Shown one piece after another: positions 1-8,369 of a DNA stretch of 46,936 bases. A program made the translations under genes and the position numbers. Position 1 is the first letter of the stretch, and every line of letters starts with the position of its first letter. Below the pieces are notes generated by a model. It saw only the letters and a list, made by a program, of their open reading frames with translations, was not told the DNA's origin and did not search any database. Origin of the DNA: Moorena sp. SIO3H5 (GTDB lineage Bacteria > Cyanobacteriota > Cyanobacteriia > Cyanobacteriales > Coleofasciculaceae); contig NZ_JAAHHS010000007.1 of NCBI RefSeq assembly GCF_010692395.1, positions 22,171 through 69,106 of the forward strand, in the 5' to 3' direction.

Positions 1-357
1 TTAGGAATCCCACTTCAGCTGTTGTTCCACTGGTGAGAGGGGTTGATTGATTTCAACGGATGGTGGCTTAGGCGTGACCCAAGTTGAGGTTGTCGGAGGT
101 GAGTCCTCAGGCTGATTACTCTGATTACCAAAGCTAGTGGTGGAGGTTAAGACTGGTTCACGGTCAGACTCTTTGATAACACTGAGGAGAAGCTTATAAG
201 CCTCCGTAAACCGAATAAACTTTTCTTGGGCAAGCTTGTCTCCAGGGTTAATATCAGGATGATACCGACGTGCCAGACGCCGATAAGACTCCTTTACTTC
301 AACCTGCTTTGCTCCTGGATCTACACCCAATAAGCGATAGCAATCAGCCAGATTCAT
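1..357 (-). CDS. J-domain (DnaJ-like) protein
   Basis: Short protein of about 118 residues with an N-terminal J domain (residues about 3-65). It carries the HPD motif (YHPDIN) that stimulates the ATPase of DnaK/Hsp70. Helices II and III are recognisable (ESYRRLARRYHPD, then FIRFTEAYKLLL). The C-terminal half is Pro/Ser/Thr-rich and probably disordered. There is no G/F region, zinc finger or substrate-binding domain, so this is a class III J protein that would direct Hsp70 to a specific client. An in-frame TTG lies one codon upstream, but the ATG at 355-357 is the likelier start. The stop codon is the first three bases of the window, so the gene is complete. The client is unknown. Confidence 0.85.
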   Translation of the reverse strand: MNLADCYRLLGVDPGAKQVEVKESYRRLARRYHPDINPGDKLAQEKFIRFTEAYKLLLSVIKESDREPVLTSTTSFGNQSNQPEDSPPTTSTWVTPKPPSVEINQPLSPVEQQLKWDS

Positions 358-507
358 CAATGGGATAAGTAATCAATAAGCGTTTAGACAGACTTATTTT
401 TTTCCTATATATAGAGTACCCTATTCAATAATGTAACTACTTTTCCCTTTATATTACTTGATCAGCGGATCATCGGCATTGCTTAATCAAGGAATGAATA
501 TAAGGTG

Positions 508-576
508 GTGCGTTACGGGACGGGCTATCCCAACACTGGATACGAGGCGCTCAGAGCGAGCCCGTCCCTAACGCAC
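508..576. repeat. Imperfect inverted repeat (hairpin)
   Basis: The arms at 508-526 (GTGCGTTACGGGACGGGCT) and 559-576 (AGCCCGTCCCTAACGCAC) are reverse complements except for one bulge or mismatch, and they enclose a 32-nt loop. It lies in a 750-bp gene-free stretch between the J-domain gene and clpP. Similar 'gtgcgttacggg/cctaacgcac' hairpins are widespread in cyanobacterial genomes, so it is probably a dispersed repeat and not a regulatory element. Confidence 0.6.
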
Positions 577-678
577 CCTACGCAAATTTATCAGAGTCGG
601 AGAGTTTGAGAGGGAAAAGAATACCCCGTTCTCTTAGGTCTTGAAGTTACCGTAAGGTAGTGGTCGCCTTAATCAATG

Positions 679-727
679 GAGGCGCGCTTTCCGTTTGAAG
701 AATTAAATTACGGGGTCGCGCCTCAAG
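679..727. repeat. Dispersed hairpin repeat, family A copy 1
   Basis: The outer arms GAGGCGCG (679-686) and CGCGCCTC (717-724) are perfect reverse complements around a variable core (inner CCGT/ACGG stem). Two relatives occur at 22746-22795 and 23471-23522. They share the arm ends and the flanking 'cctcaag', but the copies here and at 23471 differ by a compensatory C/T-G/A change in the stem. Confidence 0.6.
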
Positions 728-839
728 TTTTAACCTTTTTCTGCATAGCCTGCCAACCATAAAGGCTCCACTATCCTAAGGTTTCGTCTCCGGGATGAAT
801 ATTCCGTTTCAAATAGTGTTAATTTAAAAAGTAAGGGTC

Positions 840-970
840 TCAAAAAAAACTGGGTATTGACCCCACTCAGCTACCTCCGGTGCGGGGGAAAGTCACGCCC
901 TAGGAGAGAACAGCAACGAGCGTTGTTGTGCCTGGGAATCCCCATCCCTCTTCAGGGTGGGGAAGTTCAA
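840..970 (+). ncRNA. Orphan IS200/IS605-type right end, possible omegaRNA scaffold
   Basis: The segment contains a series of small hairpins (around 849-863 and CAACG/CGTTG at 913-926). It ends in a G/C-rich hairpin with the context 'gaatccccatccct..cagggtgggg' followed by 'aagttcaa' at 963-970. That layout resembles the right end of IS605-family elements, where the TnpB guide RNA (reRNA/omegaRNA) scaffold ends at a TTCAA-like terminus and the guide is the flanking DNA. No tnpA or tnpB reading frame is present, so if the assignment is right it is a solo end or a MITE-like relic. The identification rests on motif resemblance only. Confidence 0.35.
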
Positions 971-1112
971 ACTACTTGATCACCAGATCATCAAACAGCC
1001 CTTACCCACCAAGACGGTTAGAACCCACTTTTTGGTAATAAATCAAAGTGTAATTACCGTTAATAACCGGCTTGGCGGCGTAAGTTCTGATCAAATTTAC
1101 CAGACCAACACT

Positions 1113-1709
1113 CTAGAGTGCTCTCTGGTCAATGACTTGATCAATCAAGCCATACTCCTTGGCTTCATCCGCTGACATGAAAAAGTCCCGATCCATGTCT
1201 TTTTCGATTTTCTCTAGGGCTTGACCGGTATTTTGGGCGTAGATTTCATTGAGTTGATGGCGAATCCGCAAAATTTCCCTAGCTTCAATCTCAATATCCG
1301 TAGCTTGTCCACGGGTTCCCCCAGAGGGTTGGTGAATCATAATCCTGGAGTGAGGCAAGGCGATTCGTTTTCCTTTTTTACCTGCAGCTAGCAGGAAAGA
1401 CCCCATGGAGGCAGCTAGACCAACACAAACGGTGACTACATCGGATTTGATATGCTGCATGGTGTCATAAATAGCCATGCCTGCGGTGACTGAACCACCA
1501 GGAGAGTTTATGTAGAGGATAATATCTTTGCTATTATCTTCAGAGTCGAGATATAGCATCACCGCAATGATCTGGTTGGTGATTTCGTCATCAACCTCTT
1601 TGCCTAGAAAAATAATGCGTTCCCGGTAGAGACGGTTGTAGATGTCAATCCATTCAGTATACTGACTTCCTGGCATCTGGTAGGGAACTTTGGGCACACC
1701 AATTGGCAT
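1113..1709 (-). CDS. clpP: ATP-dependent Clp protease proteolytic subunit ClpP
   Basis: 198-aa serine protease subunit of the Clp complex. The complete triad is visible: Ser in LAASMGSF, His in MIHQPSGG and Asp in MDRDFF. The Gly-rich INSPGG strand and the C-terminal EYGLID are also present. The start is the ATG at 1709, preceded by a GGAG ribosome-binding site. It lies downstream of clpR on the same strand, separated by 284 bp of tandem repeats. In cyanobacteria the clpR neighbour is normally the ClpP3 paralogue, which forms a mixed ClpP3/R ring working with ClpC. The P3 assignment here is inferred from context. The 61-bp repeats in the gap may affect co-transcription. Confidence 0.93.
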   Translation of the reverse strand: MPIGVPKVPYQMPGSQYTEWIDIYNRLYRERIIFLGKEVDDEITNQIIAVMLYLDSEDNSKDIILYINSPGGSVTAGMAIYDTMQHIKSDVVTVCVGLAASMGSFLLAAGKKGKRIALPHSRIMIHQPSGGTRGQATDIEIEAREILRIRHQLNEIYAQNTGQALEKIEKDMDRDFFMSADEAKEYGLIDQVIDQRAL

Positions 1710-1745
1710 AATTTGCTCCGAGTTATTACTAGATTGTGGGAAGGT

Positions 1746-1955
1746 GATAGCACCTCAAGTAGCGTGCGTGGCACAGGCTTCTAGCCTGTGGGTAGCGCTA
1801 ATCGCTGATAGCACCTCAAGTAGCGTGCGTGGCACAGGCTTCTAGCCTGTGGGTAGCGCTAATCGCTGATAGCACCTCAAGTAGCGTGCGTGGCACAGGC
1901 TTCTAGCCTGTGGGTAGCGCTAATCGCTGATTGCTGATAGCACCTCAAGTAGCGT
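1746..1955. repeat. 61-bp tandem repeat, three full units plus a partial fourth
   Basis: Units begin near 1751, 1812 and 1873, each 61 bp and practically identical. A partial fourth begins near 1941 after a 7-bp insertion. Each full unit holds the palindrome CACAGGCTtctAGCCTGTG and ends in 'gctaatcgctgata'. The same palindrome recurs at 26710-26728, so the unit is built from a dispersed repeat. It fills the clpR-clpP intergenic gap. Confidence 0.9.
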
Positions 1956-1993
1956 GCGCATAAGCTGATTGCTGATTGCTGATAACTTACAAC

Positions 1994-2650
1994 TTAAGTA
2001 ATACCAGCAGGAATCGGAGTATCAAGCTCTTGAGGTTCTAGCACCCTGTCGATCAGACCATACTCTTGGGCTTGGTGAGGTGTCATGTAAAGGAAGCGAT
2101 CCATATCTTTAGCAATTTTTTCTTGGTCTTGACCGGTATTGCGAGACAAGATATTGAGCATCGTCTTCTTATTGGTCAGAACTTCTTGAGCACGAATTTG
2201 GATATCCGTGGCTTGACCCTGGGCATAACTCCTGGGCTGATGTAGGACAATAGTGGCATTGGGTAAACTTGCCCGACAGCCTTTGGTTCCTGCGGAGAGG
2301 AGCATGGCTGCCATCCCGAGGGCTGAACCAATACAAATAGTGTGGATAGGGGGCTTGATGTAATTTATGGTGTCACAGATGGCAAAGGCTTCGGTTTCAA
2401 AACCCACGGGTTGGCCATCGTAACGGGATGTGCCGGTGGAATTGATGTAAATTTTAATGGGCTTGTCTGGGTCGTCGTACTGTAAATACAACAGTTCGGC
2501 AATAATTAATTCTGTTACCGCACTCACCAAGGGCATACCCAAATATACAATCCGCTCACTTAACAACAGCGAGGGTAAGTCTGGTGGCGGTGTCCGCTGG
2601 GCAGGTCTACCATAGTAGGTGGATTGAACAGCCTGGATGGGTCGTTTCAT
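1994..2650 (-). CDS. clpR: ClpR, catalytically inactive ClpP-family subunit
   Basis: ClpP-fold protein lacking two triad residues. The nucleophile position aligned with ClpP LAASMGS reads SALGMAA, so Gly replaces Ser. The Asp position aligned with MDRDFF reads MDRFLY, so Phe replaces Asp. The His (VLHQPRS) remains. This is the signature of cyanobacterial and plastid ClpR, which forms a mixed ring with ClpP3 and takes part in essential ClpC-dependent proteolysis. The frame is open to a GTG at 2725, but the ATG at 2648-2650 gives MKRPIQAVQSTYYG..., which fits the usual N-terminus of the family better. It is upstream of clpP on the same strand. Confidence 0.9.
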   Translation of the reverse strand: MKRPIQAVQSTYYGRPAQRTPPPDLPSLLLSERIVYLGMPLVSAVTELIIAELLYLQYDDPDKPIKIYINSTGTSRYDGQPVGFETEAFAICDTINYIKPPIHTICIGSALGMAAMLLSAGTKGCRASLPNATIVLHQPRSYAQGQATDIQIRAQEVLTNKKTMLNILSRNTGQDQEKIAKDMDRFLYMTPHQAQEYGLIDRVLEPQELDTPIPAGIT

Positions 2651-2865
2651 GATATTTGGGGCTGCAATAATGGCACTATCTCTAACCAGTGTAGCTTGCC
2701 ATACTTTCTTCGTGCCGGTTACCACCCTAAAGGTTAAAACTGTAACATGGGGGAAAACTTTCTTATTTGGGGGTTATTGTAAGCAGCTCAATGGCTACAC
2801 CCATGCTGACCGATAGCCTCTACACCCATTATCAATTACCCTTGCTGCCTTAGGAGCTATCTAAC

Positions 2866-4107
2866 ATGAAAGTTGGTTTGCACCCAGCCCTTAACGATAC
2901 TAATATTGATGCTAATCAACCGAGTAGTCAGCGTCAGTTATCCATGGCGATTTCTGCGATCGCTGCTTCCTCTAGTCGAAGTGTACCCTTGAATTTGTGT
3001 CTGGTACTCGACCACAGTGGCTCCATGCATGGACAGCCCCTGGAAACTGTCAAGCAAGCAGCAGTGGGGTTAATTGATCGCCTGCAACCGGATGACCGCC
3101 TCTCGATTGTGGCCTTTGACCACAGAGCCAAAGTGCTGGTTCGCAATCAACCGATGGGCAACCTAGACCAAATCAAACGAAAGATTAACCGACTTGCGGC
3201 TGATGGGGGTACTGCCATTGATGAAGGTCTAAAGCTAGGGGTTAAAGAATTAATTAAAGCTAAACAAGACACTGTATCTCAGGTGTTTCTCCTGACTGAT
3301 GGGGAAAACGAACATGGAAATAATGAAAGTTGCTTAAAATTAGCTGAACTGGCTGCTGAAAATAACTTGACTATCAACAGTCTGGGATTCGGTTCCAACT
3401 GGAACCAAGATATTTTAGAAAAAATTTCGGATATTGCGACTGGTAGCTTGTCTTACATTGAAGAACCAGAGCAAGCCCTGAGTGAGTTTGCACGTTTGTT
3501 CAACCGCATGCAGTCTGTGGGCTTAACTAATGCTTATCTGTTGTTGGATTTAATGCCAAAAGTGCGGTTAGCAGAACTTAAACCCATTGCCCAAGTAGCA
3601 CCAGATGCGATTGAACTCCCAGCACAATCAGAAGGCGATCGCTTTATGGTACGTTTGGGAGATTTGATGACTGATTCACAACGGGTGATTCTCGCTAACT
3701 TGTATGTTGGTAAAATGCCAGAGGGTCGTCAAACCATTGCCCATTTACAAGTCAGATATGATGACCCATCCAGTGGTGGACAAGAGTTACTGTCGGAGAT
3801 CGTGCCAGTCCAGGCAAATTTCCAGGAGGCTTATCAACCAGTTCCCAATCCTGAGGTACAGAAGCATATTCTAGCTTTAGCTAAATACCGTCAGACTCAA
3901 ATTGCGGAAACAAAATTACAGCAGGGCGATCGCGCTGGGGCTGCCACCATGTTACAAACTGCGGCAAAAACCGCTATCCAGATGGGGGATAAAGGAGCCG
4001 CAACGGTACTGCAAACCAATGCTACGATTTTGCAAACTGGGGAAGAGCTCTCAGAAGCTGATCGTAAGAAAACCAGAATTGTGTCTAAGACTCTGTTACA
4101 GGAGTAA
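2866..4107 (+). CDS. VWA (von Willebrand factor A) domain protein
   Basis: 413-aa soluble protein with a VWA domain at residues about 42-215. The MIDAS metal site is intact: DxSxS in LVLDHSGSMHG, the Thr in GGTAIDEGL and the Asp in FLLTDGEN. A beta-rich region follows, then a C-terminal helical part (residues about 335-400) with alternating LAKYRQTQ and AATMLQTAAK segments. No signal peptide or membrane segment is seen. The family is common in cyanobacteria next to phosphoprotein or FHA modules, but no partner gene is adjacent here. AGGAG lies about 9 nt before the ATG. The ligand is unknown. Confidence 0.85.
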   Translation: MKVGLHPALNDTNIDANQPSSQRQLSMAISAIAASSSRSVPLNLCLVLDHSGSMHGQPLETVKQAAVGLIDRLQPDDRLSIVAFDHRAKVLVRNQPMGNLDQIKRKINRLAADGGTAIDEGLKLGVKELIKAKQDTVSQVFLLTDGENEHGNNESCLKLAELAAENNLTINSLGFGSNWNQDILEKISDIATGSLSYIEEPEQALSEFARLFNRMQSVGLTNAYLLLDLMPKVRLAELKPIAQVAPDAIELPAQSEGDRFMVRLGDLMTDSQRVILANLYVGKMPEGRQTIAHLQVRYDDPSSGGQELLSEIVPVQANFQEAYQPVPNPEVQKHILALAKYRQTQIAETKLQQGDRAGAATMLQTAAKTAIQMGDKGAATVLQTNATILQTGEELSEADRKKTRIVSKTLLQE

Positions 4108-4181
4108 TCAATTGTAGGGGTAATCAATAAGGGTAGGGCATGATCCTTGCCCCCCAATGCCCACAACATTTGCTTCTATCA

Positions 4182-4206
4182 ACAGGACTTACCCAGTAAG
4201 TCCTGT
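4182..4206. repeat. Perfect hairpin, 11-bp stem
   Basis: ACAGGACTTAC (4182-4192), loop CCA, then GTAAGTCCTGT (4196-4206). It follows the VWA gene by 75 bp and has no U-tract, so it is more likely a dispersed palindrome than an intrinsic terminator. Confidence 0.6.
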
Positions 4207-4410
4207 GTAAACATCTTGCTATACATCGGATCAGTCTATTAACTCCTCATTATCTAAAGGCTGACTAGGATCGGACTGGCGGGATGCCATCTATTCCTAA
4301 AGATATAGGCCGAAAGTAATAACTTAAACAATCACACTTAAACCCTTAGACGTAAACACTTAGATTTCAACACTTATAAATAAGGATTATCAGCCATTAT
4401 TTGGTTTTAT

Positions 4411-4436
4411 AGGCGTAATTACTGCTAATTACGCCT
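4411..4436. terminator. Perfect 11-bp-stem hairpin between the VWA gene and psb34
   Basis: AGGCGTAATTA, loop CTGC, TAATTACGCCT, followed by 'atttactgttg'. It sits in the 500-bp gap before the psb34 promoter. It could end transcription from the VWA gene, but the T-run is poor, so a palindromic repeat or operator is equally possible. Confidence 0.35.
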
Positions 4437-4540
4437 ATTTACTGTTGTTAACTATTTATATTTGAGGCTTTTTACCTTTTTGTCGGGTTTTTACACCTGA
4501 CTCTATACGGTATGCACTACAAAAAGTATCTGTCAAGACG

Positions 4541-4570
4541 TTGAAACAAAAAGTTACATAGTGTTATATT
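4541..4570 (+). promoter_or_regulatory. Promoter of psb34-psb35 with an HLR1-like RpaB site
   Basis: -35 TTGAAA (4541-4546), 18-bp spacer, -10 TATATT (4565-4570). Overlapping the spacer and -10 is GTTACATAGTGTTATATT (4553-4570). This matches the HLR1 consensus (G/T)TTACAWWnn(G/T)TTACAWW with one mismatch. HLR1 is bound by the response regulator RpaB in cyanobacterial high-light genes. A site over the core promoter is the repressing arrangement, so induction under high light by loss of RpaB is inferred. Confidence 0.5.
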
Positions 4571-4604
4571 TATTTACAGAAAGACGAAAGGAGAAAAAAA
4601 CCAA

Positions 4605-4811
4605 ATGACTTTCAGCACTAACACCATCACCAAGTCCACTATGTACACCACCGTTGATGAAACCGGAGTCCTCAACAACTACGCCCCTGAAACCGAGATT
4701 TACTACGCAGACTTCCCTTCAGTAGAACAGCAGCGTAATTATATTTCCCAAGGTGCTATTGCTAGCTTGTTAGTCAGCTTGTTAATTTTGACCGCCTTCG
4801 GTATCAGCTAA
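4605..4811 (+). CDS. psb34: PSII assembly protein Psb34, copy 1
   Basis: 68-aa single-span membrane protein. A polar N-terminus (MYTTVDETGVLNNYAPETEI..) is followed by YYADFPSVEQQRNYISQGA and a C-terminal helix (residues about 49-66). This matches my recollection of Psb34 (Ssl1498-type), which binds the CP47 side of PSII assembly intermediates and influences attachment of high-light-inducible proteins. The strong site AAAGGAG lies shortly before the ATG. It is the first gene of a psb34-psb35 pair that is repeated 576 bp downstream. Copy 2 differs by one residue (Leu to Phe in the helix). The name is given from recognition of the family, not from a search. Confidence 0.75.
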   Translation: MTFSTNTITKSTMYTTVDETGVLNNYAPETEIYYADFPSVEQQRNYISQGAIASLLVSLLILTAFGIS

Positions 4812-4863
4812 ACCATTCGTTACTTATTTGACCACTAGCTTGTAAAACACAAAGGAGAAAATG

Positions 4864-5094
4864 ATGACTATTGTAATTGCACTGTTAATTGTTGGTTGGA
4901 CTGCTGCTGCACTAATTGGTACTCAAGCTTACTTCCGTGGTGAGCAAACCAAGCCCATCCATGAGCGCAACTGGCGTAGTCAGTCTTTCAACAAACTGGC
5001 TAAATCCGTCACTGGTCAAGAAACTGACTATAGCGATCGCACTCCCGCCTATGCCATGGATGCTTTTGCTAGCAACTCTCTGCCCAATTCCTAA
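4864..5094 (+). CDS. psb35: Probable PSII assembly protein Psb35, copy 1
   Basis: 76-aa protein with an N-terminal membrane helix (residues 2-18), then AYFRGEQTKPIHERNW and a polar C-terminal tail. It resembles Psb35 (Ssl2148-type), which stabilises the CP47 module with its Hlips. That identity is less certain than for psb34. Two ATGs lie in tandem (4861 and 4864). The second aligns exactly with the single ATG of copy 2, so 4864 is preferred. It lies 49 bp after psb34 with its own AAAGGAG. Copies 1 and 2 differ by a single residue (Gln to Asp in NWRSQSF). Confidence 0.65.
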   Translation: MTIVIALLIVGWTAAALIGTQAYFRGEQTKPIHERNWRSQSFNKLAKSVTGQETDYSDRTPAYAMDAFASNSLPNS

Positions 5095-5180
5095 TCAAAA
5101 AGCATTTGATACTTTAATCAAGCAATGCTTTAACTGTTAGACCCAAAGCTTGTAAAACACACAAAGGAGAAAAAAACCAA

Positions 5181-5387
5181 ATGACTTTCAGCACTAACAC
5201 CATTACCAAGTCCACTATGTACACCACCGTTGATGAAACCGGAGTGCTCAACAACTACGCCCCTGAAACCGAGATTTACTACGCAGATTTCCCTTCAGTA
5301 GAACAGCAACGTAATTATATTTCCCAAGGTGCTATTGCTAGCTTCTTAGTCAGCTTGTTAATTTTGACCGCCTTCGGTATCAGCTAA
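5181..5387 (+). CDS. psb34: PSII assembly protein Psb34, copy 2
   Basis: 68 aa, identical to copy 1 except for Phe in place of Leu in the helix (ASFLVSLL). The same AAAGGAG site precedes it. No -35/-10 of its own is evident in the 86-bp spacer, so it is probably co-transcribed with copy 1. Nothing suggests decay: the frame, start and membrane helix are intact, and most base differences are silent. Confidence 0.75.
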   Translation: MTFSTNTITKSTMYTTVDETGVLNNYAPETEIYYADFPSVEQQRNYISQGAIASFLVSLLILTAFGIS

Positions 5388-5439
5388 ATCATTCGTTACT
5401 TATTTGACCACTAGCTTGTAAAACACAAAGGAGAAAATT

Positions 5440-5670
5440 ATGACTATTGTAATTGCACTGTTAATTGTGGGTTGGACTGCTGCTGCACTAATTGGTACTC
5501 AAGCTTACTTCCGTGGTGAGCAAACCAAGCCCATCCATGAGCGCAACTGGCGTAGTGATTCTTTCAACAAACTGGCCAAATCCGTAACTGGTCAAGAAAC
5601 TGACTATAGCGATCGCACTCCGGCCTATGCCATGGATGCTTTTGCTAGCAACTCTCTGCCCAATTCCTAA
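5440..5670 (+). CDS. psb35: Probable PSII assembly protein Psb35, copy 2
   Basis: 76 aa, differing from copy 1 only at NWRSDSF (Asp for Gln). It has a single ATG with AAAGGAG before it. It is followed after 11 bp by the DUF2949 gene, so transcripts from the duplicated unit probably run into that gene. Confidence 0.65.
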   Translation: MTIVIALLIVGWTAAALIGTQAYFRGEQTKPIHERNWRSDSFNKLAKSVTGQETDYSDRTPAYAMDAFASNSLPNS

Positions 5671-5681
5671 ACCAGAGGTCG

Positions 5682-5873
5682 ATGCAGTATTCAGTGCTTA
5701 CTAAATTGATTCGCTGGTTACAGGAAGAGTTAGAGATTCCTGGGGCTTCCATTGCCCTGGCCCTACGCCAGGGCGAACCAAGCCCAACCTTTTTACCCAT
5801 GATTCTTTGGCAATACGGACTAATTACATTAGATCAATTAGATCAAATCTTTGATTGGTTGGAAGCCGTCTAA
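5682..5873 (+). CDS. DUF2949 family protein
   Basis: 63-aa acidic, mostly helical protein. The conserved pattern GASIALALRQGE...LPMILWQYGLITLDQLDQIFDWLE is typical of the short cyanobacterial DUF2949 family, which has no known function. It starts 11 bp after psb35 copy 2, on the same strand, so it may belong to the photosynthesis transcript. No membrane segment or metal motif is seen. Confidence 0.75.
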   Translation: MQYSVLTKLIRWLQEELEIPGASIALALRQGEPSPTFLPMILWQYGLITLDQLDQIFDWLEAV

Positions 5874-5934
5874 GTCTATTTCTGAATAGAAAGCTTTGCC
5901 TAGAGTTGACCATATGATTACTCTATGATCAACT

Positions 5935-6065
5935 CATCTAAATTGTAGAAGCCTTACTAACACAAGATTGCACAATTAGTAAGCAAAAATACTTATCTAA
6001 TCCATCTAAATTGTAGAAGCCTTACTAACAAAAGATTTCATAACTAGTAAGCAAAAATACTTATC
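5935..6065. repeat. Two direct repeats of about 63 bp (period 68)
   Basis: Both copies run from 'catctaaattgtagaagcc' to 'agtaagcaaaaatacttatc' (5935-5997 and 6003-6065) with a few substitutions in the middle. Each contains the inverted pair CTTACTA..TAGTAAG, so each can form a hairpin. They lie in the 470-bp gap before ftsH. Confidence 0.8.
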
Positions 6066-6169
6066 ATAGGCATTTCAAAAATAAGATGGGTTTACCCTGA
6101 TCAAGTAAGTCTGGAATTTTAGAGTTAATACCAATTCTTAGGGCTGACACCGCTACACGTTAATTTGAT

Positions 6170-6211
6170 CTCCCCATCTCCTTATCTCCTTATCTCCTTA
6201 TCTCCTCATCT
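6170..6211. repeat. 8-bp microsatellite (tctcctta)n
   Basis: About four to five copies of tctcctta with end variants, in the ftsH upstream region. Likely neutral. Confidence 0.75.
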
Positions 6212-6316
6212 GCATCTGTAGTCCTACTTTGAACAATTGGTATAACTTTTAACCGTACCCTGGTAGGCTAAGAGTGAGGGCTTTCACCCTCTATAACAAA
6301 AGCATTTTAAACAAAC

Positions 6317-6346
6317 ACTAGTTTGCATTTAACTAGTTTGCATTTA
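6317..6346. repeat. 15-bp direct repeat touching the ftsH start codon
   Basis: 'actagtttgcattta' occurs twice back to back (6317-6331 and 6332-6346). The last base of the second copy is the A of the ftsH ATG. No Shine-Dalgarno sequence is present, so the repeat forms the immediate translation-initiation region. Confidence 0.8.
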
Positions 6347-8226
6347 TGAGTATTAAAGACAAACCTCAACCCCCTCGATCTCGCCTAATTGGCAATATTC
6401 TCTTGTTTTTAGGGGGTTTATTTCTTGTAGCTAACTTATTCTTGCCTGGGTTCTTCGGACAGAAAATCCCTCGGGTACCCTACAGCTTGTTTATTGACCA
6501 AGTCCAAGATGGAAAGGTAGCGCGGGTTTATGTTGGGCAAGACCAAATCCAATATCAGCTCAAAGCTGATACTGAAGAGGCAGGACAAATTCTGATCACC
6601 ACCCCAATCTATGACCTAGAGTTACCCCAACGGCTAGAAGATAAAGGAGTAGAATTTGCTGCTGCTCCTCCCCCTAAACGAAGCTGGTTTGCCATCGTGC
6701 TCAGCTGGGTGATACCTCCACTGATTTTTGTTGGCATTTTGCAGTTTTTTGCAGGACGTTTTGGTGGTGGCGGACCCCAAGGTGCTCTTTCCATTAGCAA
6801 GAGTAAAGCTAAGGTTTATGTACAAGATGATGCTACCAAAGTTACTTTTAATGATGTGGCTGGGGTAGAAGAAGCCAAGACTGAATTACAGGAAATTGTC
6901 GATTTTCTCAAAACGCCCCAACGGTTTACTAACATAGGAGCACGAATTCCAAAAGGAGTGCTATTAGTTGGACCTCCTGGAACGGGTAAAACCCTAATGG
7001 CTAAAGCAGTGGCTGGAGAAGCTGGTGTACCATTCTTTAGTATTTCTGGATCGGAATTTGTAGAACTATTTGTCGGTGCTGGTGCTGCCAGAGTTCGGGA
7101 TTTATTTGAACAGGCCAAAAAGAAAGCTCCCTGTATTATTTTCATTGATGAGTTGGATGCTATTGGTAAGTCCCGTGCTAGTGGTGGTGGTTTTGTTGGT
7201 GGCAACGATGAGCGGGAACAAACCCTCAACCAGTTGCTAACGGAAATGGATGGGTTTGCTGCTGGTGATGCTACGGTAATTGTCCTAGCAGCCACTAACC
7301 GCCCTGAAACCCTAGACCCAGCTCTGTTACGTCCAGGACGATTTGATCGGCAGGTGTTGGTAGACCGTCCTGACTTAGCCGGTCGCTTGAAAATTCTAGA
7401 AATCTATGCTAAGAAAGTTAAGCTTGGGGAAGATGTGGATCTAAAAGCGATCGCAACTCGTACTCCTGGTTTTGCTGGTGCTGACCTTGCTAATCTCGTT
7501 AATGAAGCAGCCCTGTTAGCTGCCCGTAACCGCAAGGAAAAAGTAACCCAAGCCGACTTTGCTGAAGCCATTGAGCGAGTAGTAGCTGGTCTAGAGAAGA
7601 AAAGCCGGGTGCTCAATGACAAAGAGAAAACCATCGTTGCTTACCATGAAGTCGGTCATGCTCTAGTTGGTGCTTTGATGCCTGGTGGTAGTAAAGTTGC
7701 TAAAATCTCCATTGTGCCACGGGGGATGGCAGCACTAGGCTATACCCTGCAAATGCCTACAGAAGACCGCTTCTTAATGGATGAAAAAGAACTCCACGGT
7801 CAGATTGCCACCTTGCTTGGTGGACGGGCAGCGGAAGAGATTGTGTTTAATAGCATTACCACTGGCGCTTCCAATGACCTCCAACGAGCTACGGATTTAG
7901 CGGAGCAAATGGTAACCACCTATGGCATGAGTAAAGTGCTCGGACCCTTAGCTTACCAGAAAGGTCAGCAGTCAAGCTTTCTCGGAGATGGGATGATGAA
8001 TCCCCGCCGCAATGTCAGTGATGAAACTGCTAAGGCGATTGATGATGAAGTTAAAGAGATTGTCGAAACAGGTCATCAACAAGCATTAGCAATTCTGAAC
8101 GAGAATCGGGAGTTGCTCGAAACCATTGCTAAAGAAATATTGGACACCGAAGTAATTGAGGGTGACAAATTGCAAGAGCTTTTGAGTAAAGTTAAGTCTG
8201 CCGATAAGGAGCCTGCTGTAGTTTAA
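6346..8226 (+). CDS. ftsH: ATP-dependent zinc metalloprotease FtsH
   Basis: 626-aa membrane AAA protease that degrades damaged or unassembled thylakoid and plasma membrane proteins, including D1 during PSII repair. Features in order: TM1 (residues about 16-36), a lumenal domain, TM2 (about 108-128), Walker A GPPGTGKT (about 212), Walker [32 protein letters not shown], the zinc site HEVGH (about 433) and a C-terminal helical peptidase domain. Full length, no defect. Cyanobacteria have four FtsH paralogues, and which one this is cannot be fixed by eye. A hairpin terminator follows. The neighbouring psb34/psb35 genes and the psbA loci make a PSII-repair link plausible. Confidence 0.95.
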   Translation: MSIKDKPQPPRSRLIGNILLFLGGLFLVANLFLPGFFGQKIPRVPYSLFIDQVQDGKVARVYVGQDQIQYQLKADTEEAGQILITTPIYDLELPQRLEDKGVEFAAAPPPKRSWFAIVLSWVIPPLIFVGILQFFAGRFGGGGPQGALSISKSKAKVYVQDDATKVTFNDVAGVEEAKTELQEIVDFLKTPQRFTNIGARIPKGVLLVGPPGTGKTLMAKAVAGEAGVPFFSISGSEFVELFVGAGAARVRDLFEQAKKKAPCIIFIDELDAIGKSRASGGGFVGGNDEREQTLNQLLTEMDGFAAGDATVIVLAATNRPETLDPALLRPGRFDRQVLVDRPDLAGRLKILEIYAKKVKLGEDVDLKAIATRTPGFAGADLANLVNEAALLAARNRKEKVTQADFAEAIERVVAGLEKKSRVLNDKEKTIVAYHEVGHALVGALMPGGSKVAKISIVPRGMAALGYTLQMPTEDRFLMDEKELHGQIATLLGGRAAEEIVFNSITTGASNDLQRATDLAEQMVTTYGMSKVLGPLAYQKGQQSSFLGDGMMNPRRNVSDETAKAIDDEVKEIVETGHQQALAILNENRELLETIAKEILDTEVIEGDKLQELLSKVKSADKEPAVV

Positions 8227-8252
8227 TCGCAATTTTCAATTGCAAGGAATAC

Positions 8253-8290
8253 AAGGGTTGGGTGCGGAGTTTCCCCGTTCCCAACCCTTT
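8253..8290 (+). terminator. Hairpin terminator after ftsH
   Basis: AAGGGTTGGG at 8253-8262 pairs with CCCAACCCTT at about 8280-8289, 27 bp after the ftsH stop. The stem is strong but the downstream T-run is short, so termination is probable but not certain. Confidence 0.55.
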
Positions 8291-8369
8291 GATTACAATC
8301 GTTACAAAGAAATTGAGTATGAAGAGGTGCAATATGAAGCACCAAAGGTTATTTTATAAAAATCGCGGA

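Larger units (their letters stand above)
4605..5670. repeat. Tandem duplication of the psb34-psb35 unit (period 576 bp)
   Basis: Every gene start in the second unit is exactly 576 bp from its partner (4605/5181 and 4864/5440). Only scattered substitutions separate the units. The leader of copy 2 (agcttgtaaaacac..aaaggagaaa) matches the leader of psb35 more than the true psb34 promoter. The junction therefore probably used the repeated leader, and copy 2 depends on read-through from the promoter at 4541. The inter-unit spacer contains a small hairpin, AAAGCATT..AATGCTTT (about 5099-5132). Confidence 0.9.

Noticed and set aside
957..1175. 72-aa plus-strand frame
   Set aside because: It runs through the putative transposon end and antisense to clpP, and has no ribosome-binding site or protein-like pattern.
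1746..1955. CRISPR array
   Set aside because: Units are directly adjacent and identical throughout, with no unique spacers and no cas genes.
4916..5140. 74-aa frame overlapping psb35
   Set aside because: It is in a different frame of the psb35 gene and lacks any support of its own.
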